From: Pseudomonas sp. G34
GTDB taxonomy: Bacteria > Pseudomonadota > Gammaproteobacteria > Pseudomonadales > Pseudomonadaceae
NCBI RefSeq assembly: GCF_031119625.1
Contig: NZ_JAVHZV010000009.1
Coordinates: 186,001 to 250,000 of the forward strand
Direction: 5' to 3'
DNA: 64,000 nt
Shown here in pieces: positions 20,058-30,437 of this stretch (its first letter is position 1; every line of letters starts with the position of its first letter). The position numbers and the translations under genes are program-made. Below the pieces are notes generated by a model. That model saw only the letters and a program-made list of their open reading frames with translations, was not told where the DNA came from and made no database searches.

Positions 20058-20777
20058 TTAGCCGCGCAATGTGCTGACGGCGATACCGGGAAAGTCGGTG
20101 ATGATGCTGTCGGCACCGAAGTCGGCGAGGCGGCGCATCAGGGCGGGTTCGTTGACCGTCCACACCGACACGTGCAGGCCGGCTTTCTGCGCCTTGAGCA
20201 GGCGTTCCGGGGTGCACAGCGTCCAGTTCAGGGCCAGCAGGTCGCAGCCGTAGTTGCGCGCCACCTTGATCGGGTCCAGCCAGGCGTATTCGGCGACCAG
20301 GCCGCGGCCCAGGTGGGGAGTCAGGCGCTGGGCGGCGCTCAGCACTTCGCGGGAGCTGGAGGTGATGGTGATCTTGTCGTCCAGGCCAAAGCGCCGGCTG
20401 AGCAGGGCGATGGCCTCCACGGTGCGAGCGGCGCGCACCTTGGAGGCGCTCTTGACCTCCAGTTGCCAATGTTCGAAATCGCACTGCTCGAACAATTCGC
20501 TCAGCCGTGGAATCGGGCAGGGGTGGCGCCAGCCCGGGCCGCCGCGGCGGGCATCGTAGTGCACCAGTTCGGCGGCATCGTGCTCGACCACCTTGCCGCG
20601 CTGGCCGGTGGTGCGCTTGAGCGTTGGGTCATGGATGACCATCAGCTCGCCGTCGCGCGACAGGTGCAGGTCCAGTTCGCAGCGGCGCACGCCGTGCTCC
20701 AGGCACTGCTGAAAGCTGACCAGGGTATTTTCCGGGGCTTCGCCCTTGGCGCCGCGATGGCCGTAGATCAGGGTCAC
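20058..20777 (-). CDS. Glycerophosphodiester phosphodiesterase (GDPD family)
   Basis: A 239-residue cytoplasmic GDPD-fold protein. The active-site start IYGHRGAKGEAPENTL contains the catalytic His and Glu/Asn; CELDLHLSRDGELMVIHDPTL carries the metal ligands and second His; the C-terminal SVWTVNEPALMRRLADFGAD and DSIITDFPG are typical. It hydrolyses glycerophosphodiesters to glycerol-3-phosphate and an alcohol. No signal peptide. It lies 9 nt behind a small secreted-protein gene on the same strand, so probably co-transcribed (PA2990-like position). Confidence 0.93.
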   Translation of the reverse strand: MTLIYGHRGAKGEAPENTLVSFQQCLEHGVRRCELDLHLSRDGELMVIHDPTLKRTTGQRGKVVEHDAAELVHYDARRGGPGWRHPCPIPRLSELFEQCDFEHWQLEVKSASKVRAARTVEAIALLSRRFGLDDKITITSSSREVLSAAQRLTPHLGRGLVAEYAWLDPIKVARNYGCDLLALNWTLCTPERLLKAQKAGLHVSVWTVNEPALMRRLADFGADSIITDFPGIAVSTLRG

Positions 20778-20786
20778 GGTTGCTCC

Positions 20787-21083
20787 TTACTCGGTGGCGG
20801 TGGTGCGCGGTTGCAGGTGGCGCACGCTGTTGATCACATGGTCGTATTCGAAGTAGACGCTGAATTCGCGGTAGTCCCAGCGGGTGATCGGCGGCTTGCC
20901 GACCGCGGGGTGTTCTTCATCGGCGAGGCCGAAGCGCTCCAGTACCGCACGCTTCGACTGGCCCTTTTGTGGCAGGTCGGTGAGGTCGGCGCCTTGCTGG
21001 CCGATGGGAATCGTCAGGGTGTCGGCCTGGGCTGCCAGGGGCAGCAAGAAGATCAGCGAAAGCAGCAGTCGGGACGGGTTCAC
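20787..21083 (-). CDS. Small exported conserved protein
   Basis: A 98-residue protein with a signal peptide (MNPSRLLLSLIFLLPLAAQA, cleavage expected after AQA) and a short acidic/basic mature part (IPIGQQGADL; RAVLERFGLADEEH; TRWDYREFSVYFEYDHVI). Its mature part resembles small periplasmic proteins conserved in Pseudomonas. It overlaps the PilZ gene by 4 nt, so the PilZ, exported-protein and GDPD genes form an operon. Function unknown. Confidence 0.75.
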   Translation of the reverse strand: MNPSRLLLSLIFLLPLAAQADTLTIPIGQQGADLTDLPQKGQSKRAVLERFGLADEEHPAVGKPPITRWDYREFSVYFEYDHVINSVRHLQPRTTATE

Positions 21084-21652
21084 GTGAGTTCCTCGCGGGC
21101 CTGGCGGCGCTCCTGCGCCTGACGCTGCAGGATATGCCGGGCCAGCAGCTGGCGCTGTGCGTCAGTCAGCGCTTCGAACTCGGCACCGATCTCGAACTGC
21201 CCCTCACGCTCGTTGCAGTGCAGCACCTTGGCGCGCAGCAACAGGCCGAGCGCCTGGGGCATCAGCACCATCTTCATGGCCAGGTGGCTGTCGACCGTTA
21301 CCGGTTGTGGGTGAAGAAAACTGATGCCGCCCTCGGACAGGGTGACCCGCTTGGGCGGGCCGATATCGCGCAACAGGCTCTGGGCCATGGCCTGGCCGAG
21401 CAGGTCGATGCGTTTGTTGACCACCTTGAGGTAGCCCGCCAGGGTGCGGTCGCGCTCGCTGATGTTGCGCAGCAGGTGCTGGGATTCGAAATCCAGCAGA
21501 TGCAGTTCGCTGAGCAGGTTGAACAGCGGCGAGGCGTCGTGAAGCTCGTCACCGGCCAGGGCTTCGGCGCCGGCCAATGGGGTGAAATCCAGTGCGATCG
21601 TGTCCTCGATACGGTAGTATTCGCGGCGATCATTTTCGTCTTGAGTCGACAT
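21080..21652 (-). CDS. PilZ-domain protein (c-di-GMP effector candidate)
   Basis: A 190-residue protein. The N-terminal RREYYRIED fits the RxxxR c-di-GMP motif and VTLSEGGISF fits the (D/N)xSxxG motif at about residue 106; the C-terminal part (IGAEFEALTDAQRQLLARHI) is the usual PilZ tail. The middle has a helical segment (LLSELHLLDFESQHLLRNI). First gene of a three-gene minus-strand operon, divergent from lolC. Confidence 0.85.
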   Translation of the reverse strand: MSTQDENDRREYYRIEDTIALDFTPLAGAEALAGDELHDASPLFNLLSELHLLDFESQHLLRNISERDRTLAGYLKVVNKRIDLLGQAMAQSLLRDIGPPKRVTLSEGGISFLHPQPVTVDSHLAMKMVLMPQALGLLLRAKVLHCNEREGQFEIGAEFEALTDAQRQLLARHILQRQAQERRQAREELT

Positions 21653-21747
21653 GGCGAACCCATGGCAGCAGTGGTGGTCAGAGTGTAAGGCCGCTCGCCA
21701 GGCCCCGCCACAAGGACGTTTCTCTTTCCCTCGAACAAGCGCCCCAC

Positions 21748-22998
21748 ATGTTCAGACCCCTGTCCGTTTTTCTCGGTACGCGCTACACGCGGGCCAAGCG
21801 TCGCAACCACTTCGTTTCGTTCATTTCCCTGACCTCGATGATCGGGCTGGCACTCGGCGTGCTGGTGATGATCCTGGTGCTGTCGGTGATGAACGGCTTC
21901 GACCATGAAATGCGCACCCGGGTGCTGGGCATGGTGCCCCACGCGACCATCGAGAGCGCCACGCCGATCACCGACTGGCAGCGCCTGGCCGACCGCGCGC
22001 TGAAGAACCCGCAGGTGCTCGCCGTGGCGCCGTTCAGCCAGATGCAGGGCCTGCTGACCAACGACGGCAAGGTGCAGAAGGTGCTGATCAACGCCGTGGA
22101 TCCGGTCGAGGAGCCCAAGGTGTCGATCATCGGCGACTTCTTCCGCCAGGGCCGTCTCGAGGATCTGCAGCCCGGCAGCTTCGGCATCGTCATCGGCGAC
22201 AAGGCAGCCGACAAGCTCGGTGTCGGCCTGGGCGACAAGATCACCTTCGTGGCGCCGGAAGTCACCGTCACCCCGGGCGGCGTATTTCCGCGCCTGAAGC
22301 GTTTTACCGTGGTCGGCATCTTTCATGTCGGCGCCGGTGAAATCGACGGTTTCATGGCCATGACCCATGTCCAGGATCTGGCCCGCCTGCAGCGTCACAA
22401 GCCAGATCAGGTGCAGGGCATCCGCCTCAAGTTCGCCGACCTGTTCCAGGCGCCGCGCACTGCCTGGCAGCTGGCCCAGAGCTTTGGCCAGGATGATTAC
22501 CTGGCCCGCGACTGGACGCGCACCCATGGCAACCTGTACCAGGCGATCCGCATGGAGAAGGCCATGATCGGTCTGCTCCTGCTGCTGATCGTCGCGGTAG
22601 CGGCCTTCAACATCATTTCCACCCTGGTGATGGTGGTCACCGACAAGAAGGGCGATATCGCCATCCTGCGTACCCTCGGTGCCACGCCCATGCAGATCAT
22701 GGCCACCTTCATGGTGCAGGGCACGGTGATCGGCGTGATCGGCACCCTCATCGGCGCGGTGCTGGGCATTCTCGCGGCGCTGAACATCAGCGCCATCATC
22801 GCTGGCGTCGAGCGCCTGCTCGGTTTCAAGTTTCTCAATGCCGATGTGTATTTCATCGACTACCTGCCGTCGCAGCTGATGCTCGCCGACGTGGTGCAGG
22901 TCTGTGGTGCGGCATTGGTGTTGAGTTTCCTCGCTACTCTTTATCCGGCCTGGCGCGCGGCGCGCACCCAGCCCGCGGAGGCATTACGTTATGAGTGA
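21748..22998 (+). CDS. lolC: Lipoprotein-releasing ABC permease LolC
   Basis: A 416-residue MacB/FtsX-type permease: one membrane helix near 25-50, a large periplasmic domain, and three C-terminal helices (about 270-410). Begins [19 protein letters not shown] and ends [15 protein letters not shown]. With LolD and LolE it releases lipoproteins from the inner membrane to LolA. ATG at 21748 chosen by homology with the neighbouring paralogue; upstream in-frame sequence overlaps the divergent PilZ gene. Overlaps lolD by 8 nt. Confidence 0.95.
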   Translation: MFRPLSVFLGTRYTRAKRRNHFVSFISLTSMIGLALGVLVMILVLSVMNGFDHEMRTRVLGMVPHATIESATPITDWQRLADRALKNPQVLAVAPFSQMQGLLTNDGKVQKVLINAVDPVEEPKVSIIGDFFRQGRLEDLQPGSFGIVIGDKAADKLGVGLGDKITFVAPEVTVTPGGVFPRLKRFTVVGIFHVGAGEIDGFMAMTHVQDLARLQRHKPDQVQGIRLKFADLFQAPRTAWQLAQSFGQDDYLARDWTRTHGNLYQAIRMEKAMIGLLLLLIVAVAAFNIISTLVMVVTDKKGDIAILRTLGATPMQIMATFMVQGTVIGVIGTLIGAVLGILAALNISAIIAGVERLLGFKFLNADVYFIDYLPSQLMLADVVQVCGAALVLSFLATLYPAWRAARTQPAEALRYE

Positions 22999-23695
22999 TC
23001 CGGTCGTGCAGGCGCAGGCGAATGCCGTGCTCAGCTGCCGCAACCTGAGCAAGCGCTACGAAGAAGGCCCGCAATCGGTCGTGGTGCTCGACGACCTGCA
23101 GCTGGAGCTGTTTCCCGGCGAGCGCGTGGCCATCGTCGGCAGTTCCGGTTCCGGCAAAAGCACGCTGCTGAACATGCTTGGCGGCCTGGATACGCCGAGC
23201 AGCGGCAGCGTGTGGCTGGCCGGTGAGCAGCTGTCGGCGCTCAACGAAAAGCAGCGCGGCCTGCTGCGCAACCGCGCGCTGGGCTTCGTCTACCAGTTTC
23301 ACCACCTGCTGGCTGAATTCACCGCCCTGGAAAACGTCTGCATGCCGCTGCTGATCGGCAAGACGCCGATCAGTGAGGCGCGCCAGCGCGCCACCGAGCT
23401 GCTCGAACGCGTCGGCCTTGGCCATCGCCTGAGCCACAAGCCGGCAGAGTTGTCCGGTGGTGAGCGTCAGCGCGTGGCGATTGCCCGGGCCCTGGTCAAC
23501 CGCCCTGGCCTGGTGCTGCTCGACGAGCCTACCGGCAACCTCGACAACCACACTGCCCAAGGCATCCAGGAGTTGATGCGTGAGCTCAGCAGCCAGTCGC
23601 AGACTGCCTTCCTGATCGTCACCCATGACCTGCAGCTGGCACGGCAGATGGACCGGGTGCTGAGCCTGGAAGACGGCAAGCTGGTGCGCGCCTGA
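22991..23695 (+). CDS. lolD: Lipoprotein-releasing ABC ATPase LolD
   Basis: A 234-residue ATPase: Walker [18 protein letters not shown]-loop [15 protein letters not shown], signature [15 protein letters not shown], Walker [14 protein letters not shown], switch His in [12 protein letters not shown]. It powers lipoprotein release by LolCE. Lies between the two permease genes and overlaps both (8 nt with lolC, 1 nt with lolE). Confidence 0.97.
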   Translation: MSDPVVQAQANAVLSCRNLSKRYEEGPQSVVVLDDLQLELFPGERVAIVGSSGSGKSTLLNMLGGLDTPSSGSVWLAGEQLSALNEKQRGLLRNRALGFVYQFHHLLAEFTALENVCMPLLIGKTPISEARQRATELLERVGLGHRLSHKPAELSGGERQRVAIARALVNRPGLVLLDEPTGNLDNHTAQGIQELMRELSSQSQTAFLIVTHDLQLARQMDRVLSLEDGKLVRA

Positions 23696-24939
23696 TGTTT
23701 CGCCCGCTGAGTGTCTTCATCGGCCTGCGTTACACCCGCGCCAAGCGCCGCAATCACTTCATCTCGTTCATTTCCCTGACCTCGATGATCGGCCTGTCCC
23801 TGGGGGTGCTGGCGATGATCGTGGTGCTCTCGGTGATGAACGGCTTTCACCGCGAAATGAGCTCACGCATCCTCGGCATGGTGCCCCACGCGACCATCGC
23901 CGGCGCGCCAGCCCTGGCCGACTGGCAGGCGCCGGCCAAGGTCGCGCTGCAGAATCCGCAGGTCGAGGCGGCCGTGCCGTTCGCTGAGCTGGAGGGCATG
24001 CTCTCCTACCGCGGCGTGATGCAGCCGATCCAGCTGCACGGCATCGACCCGGCGCTCGAACCCAAGGTTTCGATCATTGGCGATCATATGGTGCAGGGTC
24101 GTCTGAGCGATCTGCGCGAGGGCGAGTACGGAGTGATCATCGGTGAAATCACCGCGCGGCGCTTCCAGCTGCAGATCGGTGATCGTCTGGCCCTGATCGT
24201 GCCGGAGGTCAGTTCGGTACCTGGCGGTATCACGCCGCGCATGCAGCGCCTCAACGTGGTCGGCATCTTCAAGGTCGGCGCCGATCTGGACAGCTCCCTG
24301 GCATTGATCAACGTCGCCGACGCGGCGCAGATCCAGCGCCTCGACCCGGGTTCGGTGCAGAGCATTCGCCTCAAGCTCAAGAACCTGTACCAGTCGCCCC
24401 AGGTTGCCGCTGCGATTGCTGCGCAGCTGGGCGAGGGCTACCACGCCAGCGACTGGACGCAGACCCAGGGCAGCCTGTTCAGCGCCATGAAAATGGAAAA
24501 GACCATGATTGGTCTGCTGCTGCTGCTGATCGTCGCGGTGGCCGCCTTCAACATCATCGCCACGCTGATCATGGTGGTCGCCGACAAGGGCGCCGATATC
24601 GCCATCCTGCGCACCCTGGGCGCCACGCCGCGGCAGATCATGGGCATCTTCATGGTGCAGGGCACGGTGATCGGCGTGATCGGCACCCTGATCGGCGGCG
24701 TGCTCGGCGTGCTGGCCGCGCTCAACGTCAGCGAGCTGGTGGGCTGGCTGGAGCGGGTCAGTGGCCAGCACGTGTTCAGCTCCGACGTGTACTTCATCAG
24801 CACCTTGCCGTCGGAGCTGCAGGTCGCCGACGTGGTGCTGATCTGCAGCGCCGCGCTGACCCTGAGCTTCCTCGCCACGCTGTATCCGTCCTGGCGCGCG
24901 TCGCGTACCCAGCCGGCCGAGGCATTGCGTTACGAATGA
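23695..24939 (+). CDS. lolE: Lipoprotein-releasing ABC permease LolE
   Basis: A 414-residue paralogue of the preceding LolC, with the same start ([19 protein letters not shown]) and end ([10 protein letters not shown]) and the same four-helix plan. The start codon overlaps the lolD stop by 1 nt. Assignment C versus E follows gene order. A terminator lies 35 nt downstream. Confidence 0.95.
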   Translation: MFRPLSVFIGLRYTRAKRRNHFISFISLTSMIGLSLGVLAMIVVLSVMNGFHREMSSRILGMVPHATIAGAPALADWQAPAKVALQNPQVEAAVPFAELEGMLSYRGVMQPIQLHGIDPALEPKVSIIGDHMVQGRLSDLREGEYGVIIGEITARRFQLQIGDRLALIVPEVSSVPGGITPRMQRLNVVGIFKVGADLDSSLALINVADAAQIQRLDPGSVQSIRLKLKNLYQSPQVAAAIAAQLGEGYHASDWTQTQGSLFSAMKMEKTMIGLLLLLIVAVAAFNIIATLIMVVADKGADIAILRTLGATPRQIMGIFMVQGTVIGVIGTLIGGVLGVLAALNVSELVGWLERVSGQHVFSSDVYFISTLPSELQVADVVLICSAALTLSFLATLYPSWRASRTQPAEALRYE

Positions 24940-24974
24940 CGGCCGCCGCGTCGTCATCAGCCTGCTAGGCTCGA

Positions 24975-25012
24975 AAGGCCGCTATGAAAATAGCGGCCTT
25001 GTGCTTTCTGCC
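24975..25012 (+). terminator. Terminator after lolCDE
   Basis: AAGGCCGCTA and TAGCGGCCTT form a perfect 10-bp stem with a 6-nt A-rich loop, then GTGCTTTCT. Confidence 0.8.
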
Positions 25013-25038
25013 CCTTTGATTCCACAAGCGGGACGCCC

Positions 25039-27285
25039 ATGGACGGGACGCGAACAGGCGACTTGCGCAGCGCGTTACTGGCACTGGCCGCCGGCCTTGT
25101 GCTGCTGCGCTTTGTGCCGCAACTGCCAGCTACCTCGCTGCTGCTGGCGTGCGCGCTGCTGGGGCTGATCCTCCTGCCGTTTCGCAGTTACCTGATCGGC
25201 CTGTTCCTGCTCGGGTTCAGCTGGGCGTGCCTGTCGGCCCAATGGGCGCTGGACGATCGCCTCGATCCGGCCCTGGACGGCCGCACGCTGTGGCTGCAGG
25301 GCAGGGTGGTGGACCTGCCGGATGTGCGTGAAGGCGTGGTGCGCTTCCACTTGGCCGCAGCGCAGTCGCGCCGGGCCGAGTTGCCGCGCTTGTTGCGTCT
25401 GGCGTGGTACGACGGGCCGCCGATGCGCGCCGGTGAGGTGTGGCGCCTGGCGGTAAACCTCAAGCGGCCCCATGGCTTGGTCAACCCGCAGTCCTTCGAT
25501 TACGAGGCCTGGCTGCTGGCGCAACGTATCGGCGGCGTCGGCACCATCAAGTCCGGCCAGCGCCTGCAGGAGGCCGGCGGCAGCACGGCATGGCGCGACC
25601 GGCTGCGTCAGCGCCTGTTGAGCGAGGATCCTCACGGCCGTGCCGGTGGGCTGGCGGCGCTGGTGCTCGGCGATGGTTCGGGGCTCTCGGTCGACGATTG
25701 GCGTGTGCTGCAACACACCGGCACGGTGCACCTGATGGTCATTTCCGGCACGCATGTGACCTTGGTGGCCGGCATGTTCTACGGTCTGGTGTTCTGGCTG
25801 GCGCGCCTGGGCTGGTGGCCGCGCGCCGTGCCCTGGTTGCCGGTGGCCTGCCTGTTGGGCTTTGCCTCCGCGCTCGGCTACAGCCTGCTGGCGGGCTTCG
25901 AAGTGCCGGTGCAGCGCGCCTGTACGATGATCGGCCTGGTGCTGTTGTGGCGCTGGCGGTTTCGCCACCTGGGCGTCAGCCTGCCATTGCTGATGGCCAT
26001 GACGGCCGTGCTGGTGCTCGAGCCGCTGGCGGTGCTGCAGCCCGGCTTCTGGTTGTCGTTCGGCGCCGTGGCGCTGCTGGTGCTGATCTTCGCGGCGCGT
26101 CTTGGCCGCTGGAGCGGGTGGCGCACCCTTGTCCGTGCCCAGTGGGCCATGGCCCTGGGCTTGCTGCCGATGATGCTGGCCCTGGGCCTGCCGATCAGCC
26201 TCAGCAGCCCGCTGGCCAACCTGATCGCCGTGCCCTGGGTCGGCTTCGCGGTGCTGCCGTCGACCTTGCTGGGGACGCTGCTGCTGCCCGTGCCCTGGCT
26301 GGGCGAGGCATTGCTGTGGTGGTCAGGCCTGGCCCTGGACGGACTGTTCCGCCTGCTGGCGGCGATTGCCGAGGGGCTGCCGGCCTGGCTGCCCGGCGCC
26401 TTGCCGCTATGGAGCTGGTTACTGCTGGCACTGGGGGTGCTGTTCATCCTGCTGCCCAGCGGTGTGCCGCTTCGCGGGCTGGGCGTGATTCTGCTGCTGC
26501 CGGCGCTGTTCACCCCGGTGCAGCGGCCGGCCGAGCAGCACGCCGAGGTGTGGATGCTAGATGTCGGCCAGGGCCTGTCGATGCTGGTGCTCACCCGGCG
26601 CCACGCACTGCTCTACGACGCCGGCGCCCGCTTTGGTGATTTCGATATCGGCGAGCGTGTGGTGCTGCCCTCGCTGCGCGCGCTGGATGTGCGAGCACTG
26701 GACATGCTGCTGATCAGCCACGCCGACAACGACCATTCCGGCGGCGCCGAAGCGGTGGCCCGCGGCCTGCCGATCAGCCGTGTCGTCAGCGGCGACGTTG
26801 CCGCGCTGCCGGCGGTGCTCGGTGCCGAGCCGTGTGGCGAGCAGCGCTGGAACTGGGATGGCGTGCAGTTCAGCACCTGGCGCTGGGCCGCGGCCAGTGA
26901 CAGCAATCAGTCGTCCTGCGTGTTGATGATTGAGGCCGCCGGTGAGCGCATGCTGCTGACCGGCGATATCGACACCCCCGCCGAGCGCGCGCTGATCGAC
27001 AGCGGCCGCGACCTGCAGGCGCACTGGCTGTTGGCGCCCCATCACGGCAGCCGCAGTTCGTCGTCCTGGGCGCTGCTCAAGGCGGTGCAGCCTCGAGCGG
27101 TGCTGTATTCGCGTGGCAAGCACAACGCCTACGGGCATCCGCATCCGACCGTGGTCTCCCGTTATGAGGCCGTCAATGCCCGGGCCTACGACAGCGTCGA
27201 AACCGGCGCACTGCGCATCGACCTCGGTGCTTTCGGCGAGCCCTTCGCACTGCGAGAAATACCGCGTTTCTGGCGGGAAAAATGA
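25039..27285 (+). CDS. comEC: ComEC/Rec2 DNA-uptake channel protein
   Basis: A 748-residue polytopic protein. Two or three N-terminal helices, an OB-like domain (about 75-150, HGLVNPQSFDYEAWL), the competence membrane domain (HLMVISGTHVTLVAG near 235) and a C-terminal metallo-beta-lactamase-like domain (WMLDVGQGLSMLVL, ISHADNDHSGGAEA, LLAPHHGSRSSSSW). ComEC carries single-stranded DNA across the inner membrane in natural transformation. The HxxxDH-type metal motif (HADNDHSGG) is intact. Compared with PAO1, the small gene between lolE and comEC is absent. Confidence 0.93.
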   Translation: MDGTRTGDLRSALLALAAGLVLLRFVPQLPATSLLLACALLGLILLPFRSYLIGLFLLGFSWACLSAQWALDDRLDPALDGRTLWLQGRVVDLPDVREGVVRFHLAAAQSRRAELPRLLRLAWYDGPPMRAGEVWRLAVNLKRPHGLVNPQSFDYEAWLLAQRIGGVGTIKSGQRLQEAGGSTAWRDRLRQRLLSEDPHGRAGGLAALVLGDGSGLSVDDWRVLQHTGTVHLMVISGTHVTLVAGMFYGLVFWLARLGWWPRAVPWLPVACLLGFASALGYSLLAGFEVPVQRACTMIGLVLLWRWRFRHLGVSLPLLMAMTAVLVLEPLAVLQPGFWLSFGAVALLVLIFAARLGRWSGWRTLVRAQWAMALGLLPMMLALGLPISLSSPLANLIAVPWVGFAVLPSTLLGTLLLPVPWLGEALLWWSGLALDGLFRLLAAIAEGLPAWLPGALPLWSWLLLALGVLFILLPSGVPLRGLGVILLLPALFTPVQRPAEQHAEVWMLDVGQGLSMLVLTRRHALLYDAGARFGDFDIGERVVLPSLRALDVRALDMLLISHADNDHSGGAEAVARGLPISRVVSGDVAALPAVLGAEPCGEQRWNWDGVQFSTWRWAAASDSNQSSCVLMIEAAGERMLLTGDIDTPAERALIDSGRDLQAHWLLAPHHGSRSSSSWALLKAVQPRAVLYSRGKHNAYGHPHPTVVSRYEAVNARAYDSVETGALRIDLGAFGEPFALREIPRFWREK

Positions 27286-27357
27286 GAACCGCAACCGTCG
27301 GCGACACCACGCCCCTATGCTAGAGTGGCGCCACTTTTGCGAAGGGGATTTGCCACC

Positions 27358-28014
27358 GTGTGGGAACTGGTTAAAGCTGGCGGCTGGGTGATGCTGCCGA
27401 TCATTCTGTGTTCAATCGCCGCCCTGGGCATCGTTGCCGAGCGCTTGTGGACGCTGCGCGTCAGCCGTGTCACGCCACCCCAGTTACTGGGCCAGGTGTG
27501 GCGCTGGATCAAGGACAAGCAACTCAACAACCAGAAGCTCAAGGAGCTGCGCGCCGACTCGCCGCTGGGTGAAATCCTCGCCGCCGGCCTGGCCAACTCC
27601 AAGCACGGCCGCGAGATCATGAAGGAGTGCATCGAGGAGGCCGCCGCCCGTGTGGTCCACGAGATGGAGCGCTACCTCAATGCCCTGGGCACCATCGCCG
27701 GCATCACGCCGTTGCTGGGCCTGCTGGGTACGGTGATCGCCATGATCGACATCTTCGGCTCCTTCGTGGGCGGCAGCACCGCCAACCCGGCGTTGCTCGC
27801 CGGCGGCATCTCCAAGGCCCTGATCACCACCGCATCGGGCCTGGCCGTGGCCATTCCGGCGCTGTTCTTCCACCGTTTCCTGCAGCGCCGCGTCGACGAG
27901 TTGGTGGTGGGCATGGAACAGGAAGCGATCAAGCTGGTGGAAATGGTCCAGGGCGAGCGTGACGTCGACCTGGCCGACGAGCCCAAGCCGGCCAAGGGGA
28001 GCAAGAAGGCGTGA
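27358..28014 (+). CDS. exbB: MotA/TolQ/ExbB proton channel subunit
   Basis: A 218-residue inner-membrane protein starting at GTG 27358 (MWELVKAGGWVMLPIILC), preceded by GGGGAT. Three membrane helices at about 8-28, 115-140 and 155-180, the last two with ITPLLGLLGTVIAMIDIF and TTASGLAVAIPALFFHRF. It forms with the next gene an ExbBD/TolQR-type pump driving outer-membrane transport or stabilisation. No tonB is nearby. Overlaps exbD by 4 nt. Confidence 0.88.
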   Translation: MWELVKAGGWVMLPIILCSIAALGIVAERLWTLRVSRVTPPQLLGQVWRWIKDKQLNNQKLKELRADSPLGEILAAGLANSKHGREIMKECIEEAAARVVHEMERYLNALGTIAGITPLLGLLGTVIAMIDIFGSFVGGSTANPALLAGGISKALITTASGLAVAIPALFFHRFLQRRVDELVVGMEQEAIKLVEMVQGERDVDLADEPKPAKGSKKA

Positions 28015-28439
28015 AGTTCAGACGTAGACAGCGCGAGCAGGTCGAGATCAATCTCGCCTCGCTGATCGACGTGGTGTTCATCCTGCTGCTGTTTTTCGTG
28101 GTGACCACTACCTTTACCCGGGAAACCCGCATGCAGGTCGATCTCCCCGAGGCGGCCAGCGGTACGCCGCCCGAGCAGAGCGAGCTCAAGCTGCTGGAAG
28201 TGGTGATCTCCCCGGATGGTGCGTTCTCGCTCAATGGCCAGGCGCTGGTCAAGAGTGATCTGGACACCCTGATGGCCGCGCTGCAGAAGGAGTCTGGTGG
28301 TGACAACAGCCTGCCGCTGACCATCAGCGCCGATGCCAAGACCAGCCACCAGTCGGTGGTCACGGCCATGGACGCCGCCGGCAAGCTGGGCTTCGCCCAC
28401 CTGCGCATCACCACGGTCGAGACCCAGGCCGCGCCCTGA
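28011..28439 (+). CDS. exbD: ExbD/TolR family protein
   Basis: A 142-residue protein with one membrane helix (about 19-41) carrying the conserved aspartate in [17 protein letters not shown], and a periplasmic domain ([20 protein letters not shown]). Partner of the upstream ExbB. Starts at a GTG overlapping the exbB stop (GTGA); its own stop overlaps the lpxK ATG by one nt, placing it in a run of coupled genes from exbB to murB. Confidence 0.9.
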   Translation: MKFRRRQREQVEINLASLIDVVFILLLFFVVTTTFTRETRMQVDLPEAASGTPPEQSELKLLEVVISPDGAFSLNGQALVKSDLDTLMAALQKESGGDNSLPLTISADAKTSHQSVVTAMDAAGKLGFAHLRITTVETQAAP

Positions 28440-29446
28440 TGGCGAGCCTCTCCGACCGCCTGCTGCGGGCCTGGTACCAGGGGCACCCGGCACTGGCGCT
28501 GCTACGCCCGCTGGAGGCGCTGTACCGTAGCGTGGTAGCAGGCAAGCGCGCGCGCTTCCTGGCGGGCGACGGCGAGATTTATCGCGCGCCGGTGCCGCTG
28601 ATCGTGGTGGGCAACATCACCGTGGGGGGCACCGGCAAGACCCCGCTGATTCTCTGGCTGGTCGAACAGTGCCAGGCCCGTGGCCTGCGTGTCGGCGTGA
28701 TCAGCCGCGGTTATGGCGCCAAGCCGCCGAGCCTGCCCTGGCGGGTTCGTGCCGAGCACAGTGCCGAGCAGGCGGGGGACGAGCCGTTGCTGATCGTGCA
28801 GCGCAGCGGTGTGCCGCTGATGATCGACCCGGACCGCGGTCGTGCCGCTCGCGCCTTGCTGGCCGAGGAGCCGCTGGATCTGCTGCTCAGTGATGATGGC
28901 CTGCAGCACTACCGCCTGGCTCGTGATGTGGAGCTGGTGCTGATCGATGCCGCACGCGGCCTGGGCAATGCCCGCTGCCTGCCGGCCGGGCCGTTGCGCG
29001 AGCCGGCCGAGCGCCTGCAGAGCGTGGATGCCTGCCTTTATAACGGTGCACCCGAGGATCCACCCGGTGGCTATGCCTTCAGCCTGGTGCCCAGCGCGCT
29101 GATCAACCTGCGCAGCGGCGAGCGCCGTCCACTCGATCATTTCCCGCCCGGGCAGGCCGTGCATGCGGTCGCCGGTATCGGCAACCCACAGCGTTTCTTC
29201 GCGACCCTCGAGGCGCTACACTGGCGGCCTGTCGCGCATGCCTTCGCCGATCACGCCGCCTACAGCGCCGAGCTGCTGAATTTCTCGCCGGCGCTGCCGT
29301 TGGTGATGACCGAGAAGGACGCGGTGAAATGCCGGCCCTTCGCGCCTGATGACTGGTGGTATCTGGCCGTCGATGCTCAGCCCTCTGCGGCGTTCCGGGC
29401 CTGGTTCGATGCTTGCCTGGTGCGTCTGCTGGGCGAGCGGCAGTAA
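28439..29446 (+). CDS. lpxK: Tetraacyldisaccharide 4'-kinase LpxK
   Basis: A 335-residue kinase adding the 4'-phosphate of lipid A. An N-terminal membrane-associated helix is followed by Walker [18 protein letters not shown] (about 60-75), the [19 protein letters not shown] segment and the C-terminal MTEKDAVKC motif. All are LpxK hallmarks. Lies with kdsB in an envelope-synthesis operon. Confidence 0.96.
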   Translation: MASLSDRLLRAWYQGHPALALLRPLEALYRSVVAGKRARFLAGDGEIYRAPVPLIVVGNITVGGTGKTPLILWLVEQCQARGLRVGVISRGYGAKPPSLPWRVRAEHSAEQAGDEPLLIVQRSGVPLMIDPDRGRAARALLAEEPLDLLLSDDGLQHYRLARDVELVLIDAARGLGNARCLPAGPLREPAERLQSVDACLYNGAPEDPPGGYAFSLVPSALINLRSGERRPLDHFPPGQAVHAVAGIGNPQRFFATLEALHWRPVAHAFADHAAYSAELLNFSPALPLVMTEKDAVKCRPFAPDDWWYLAVDAQPSAAFRAWFDACLVRLLGERQ

Positions 29447-29485
29447 CCGCGTCACGCGTTTACCTCTTGTCTTCAAGGATTTCCC

Positions 29486-29671
29486 ATGGACCCGAAACTG
29501 CTCGATATCCTGGCCTGCCCGATCACCAAGGGCCCGCTCAAACTCAGCCAGGACAAGACCGAACTGATCAGCAAAGGCGCCGGTGTGGCCTATCCGGTTC
29601 GTGATGGCATTCCGGTGATGCTGGAAAGCGAAGCCCGCACCCTCACCGACGACGAACGCCTGGACAAGTGA
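29486..29671 (+). CDS. Trm112-like zinc-ribbon-type small protein (YcaR family)
   Basis: A 61-residue protein beginning [18 protein letters not shown], with the family's [14 protein letters not shown] end. In Trm112 relatives the CP-x-C ligands bind zinc; here the second Cys of CPxC is replaced (CPITKG), as common in this bacterial subfamily. RBS AAGGAT lies 8 nt upstream. Position between lpxK and kdsB is conserved; the exact role is unknown. Confidence 0.88.
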   Translation: MDPKLLDILACPITKGPLKLSQDKTELISKGAGVAYPVRDGIPVMLESEARTLTDDERLDK

Positions 29672-29672
29672 C

Positions 29673-30437
29673 ATGAGCAACGCCTTTACCGTGGTGATTC
29701 CGGCGCGTTATGCGTCCACACGCCTGCCGGGCAAACCGCTGCAGGACATCGCTGGCAAACCGATGGTCCAGCACGTCTGGGAGCAGGCCTGCAAAAGCAG
29801 CGCAAGCCAGGTGGTGATCGCCACCGACGATGCGCGCATCGTCGAGGCCTGCCAGGCTTTCGGTGCCAAGGTGCTGCTGACCCGCGTCGACCACAACTCC
29901 GGCACCGACCGCCTGGCTGAAGTGGCTGCTGCCCTGGGCCTGGCTGCCGATGCCATCGTGGTCAACGTGCAGGGCGACGAGCCGCTGGTGCCGCCAGCGA
30001 TCATCGACCAGGTGGCTGCCAACCTGGCCGGCAACCCCCAGGCGGGCATCGCCACCCTGGCCGAGCCCATCGACGATGTCGCTGCGCTGTTCAATCCCAA
30101 TGTGGTCAAGGTCGCCAGCGATCTGAATGGCCTGGCGCTGACCTTCAGCCGCGCGCCGCTGCCCTGGGCGCGTGATGCTTTCGCTGCCGATCGCGACAGT
30201 TTGCCGGCAGGCGTTCCCTATCGCCGGCATATCGGTATCTACGCCTACCGCGCCGGCTTCCTGCAGGACTTCGTCGCCTGGGGCCCGTGCTGGCTGGAAA
30301 ACACCGAGTGCCTGGAGCAGCTGCGCGCGCTCTGGCACGGTGTGCGCATCCATGTCGCCGATGCGCTGGAAGCGCCGCCCGCGGGTGTCGACACCCGGGA
30401 AGACCTCGAGCGTGTGCGCCGGTTGCTGGGCGCCTGA
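29673..30437 (+). CDS. kdsB: 3-deoxy-manno-octulosonate cytidylyltransferase KdsB
   Basis: A 254-residue CMP-Kdo synthetase: [17 protein letters not shown] at the N-terminus binds [13 protein letters not shown] and [12 protein letters not shown] complete the nucleotide and metal site, and [13 protein letters not shown] lies in the Kdo pocket. It activates Kdo for attachment to lipid A. Starts 2 nt behind the Trm112-like gene; its stop overlaps the next ATG by 1 nt. Confidence 0.97.
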   Translation: MSNAFTVVIPARYASTRLPGKPLQDIAGKPMVQHVWEQACKSSASQVVIATDDARIVEACQAFGAKVLLTRVDHNSGTDRLAEVAAALGLAADAIVVNVQGDEPLVPPAIIDQVAANLAGNPQAGIATLAEPIDDVAALFNPNVVKVASDLNGLALTFSRAPLPWARDAFAADRDSLPAGVPYRRHIGIYAYRAGFLQDFVAWGPCWLENTECLEQLRALWHGVRIHVADALEAPPAGVDTREDLERVRRLLGA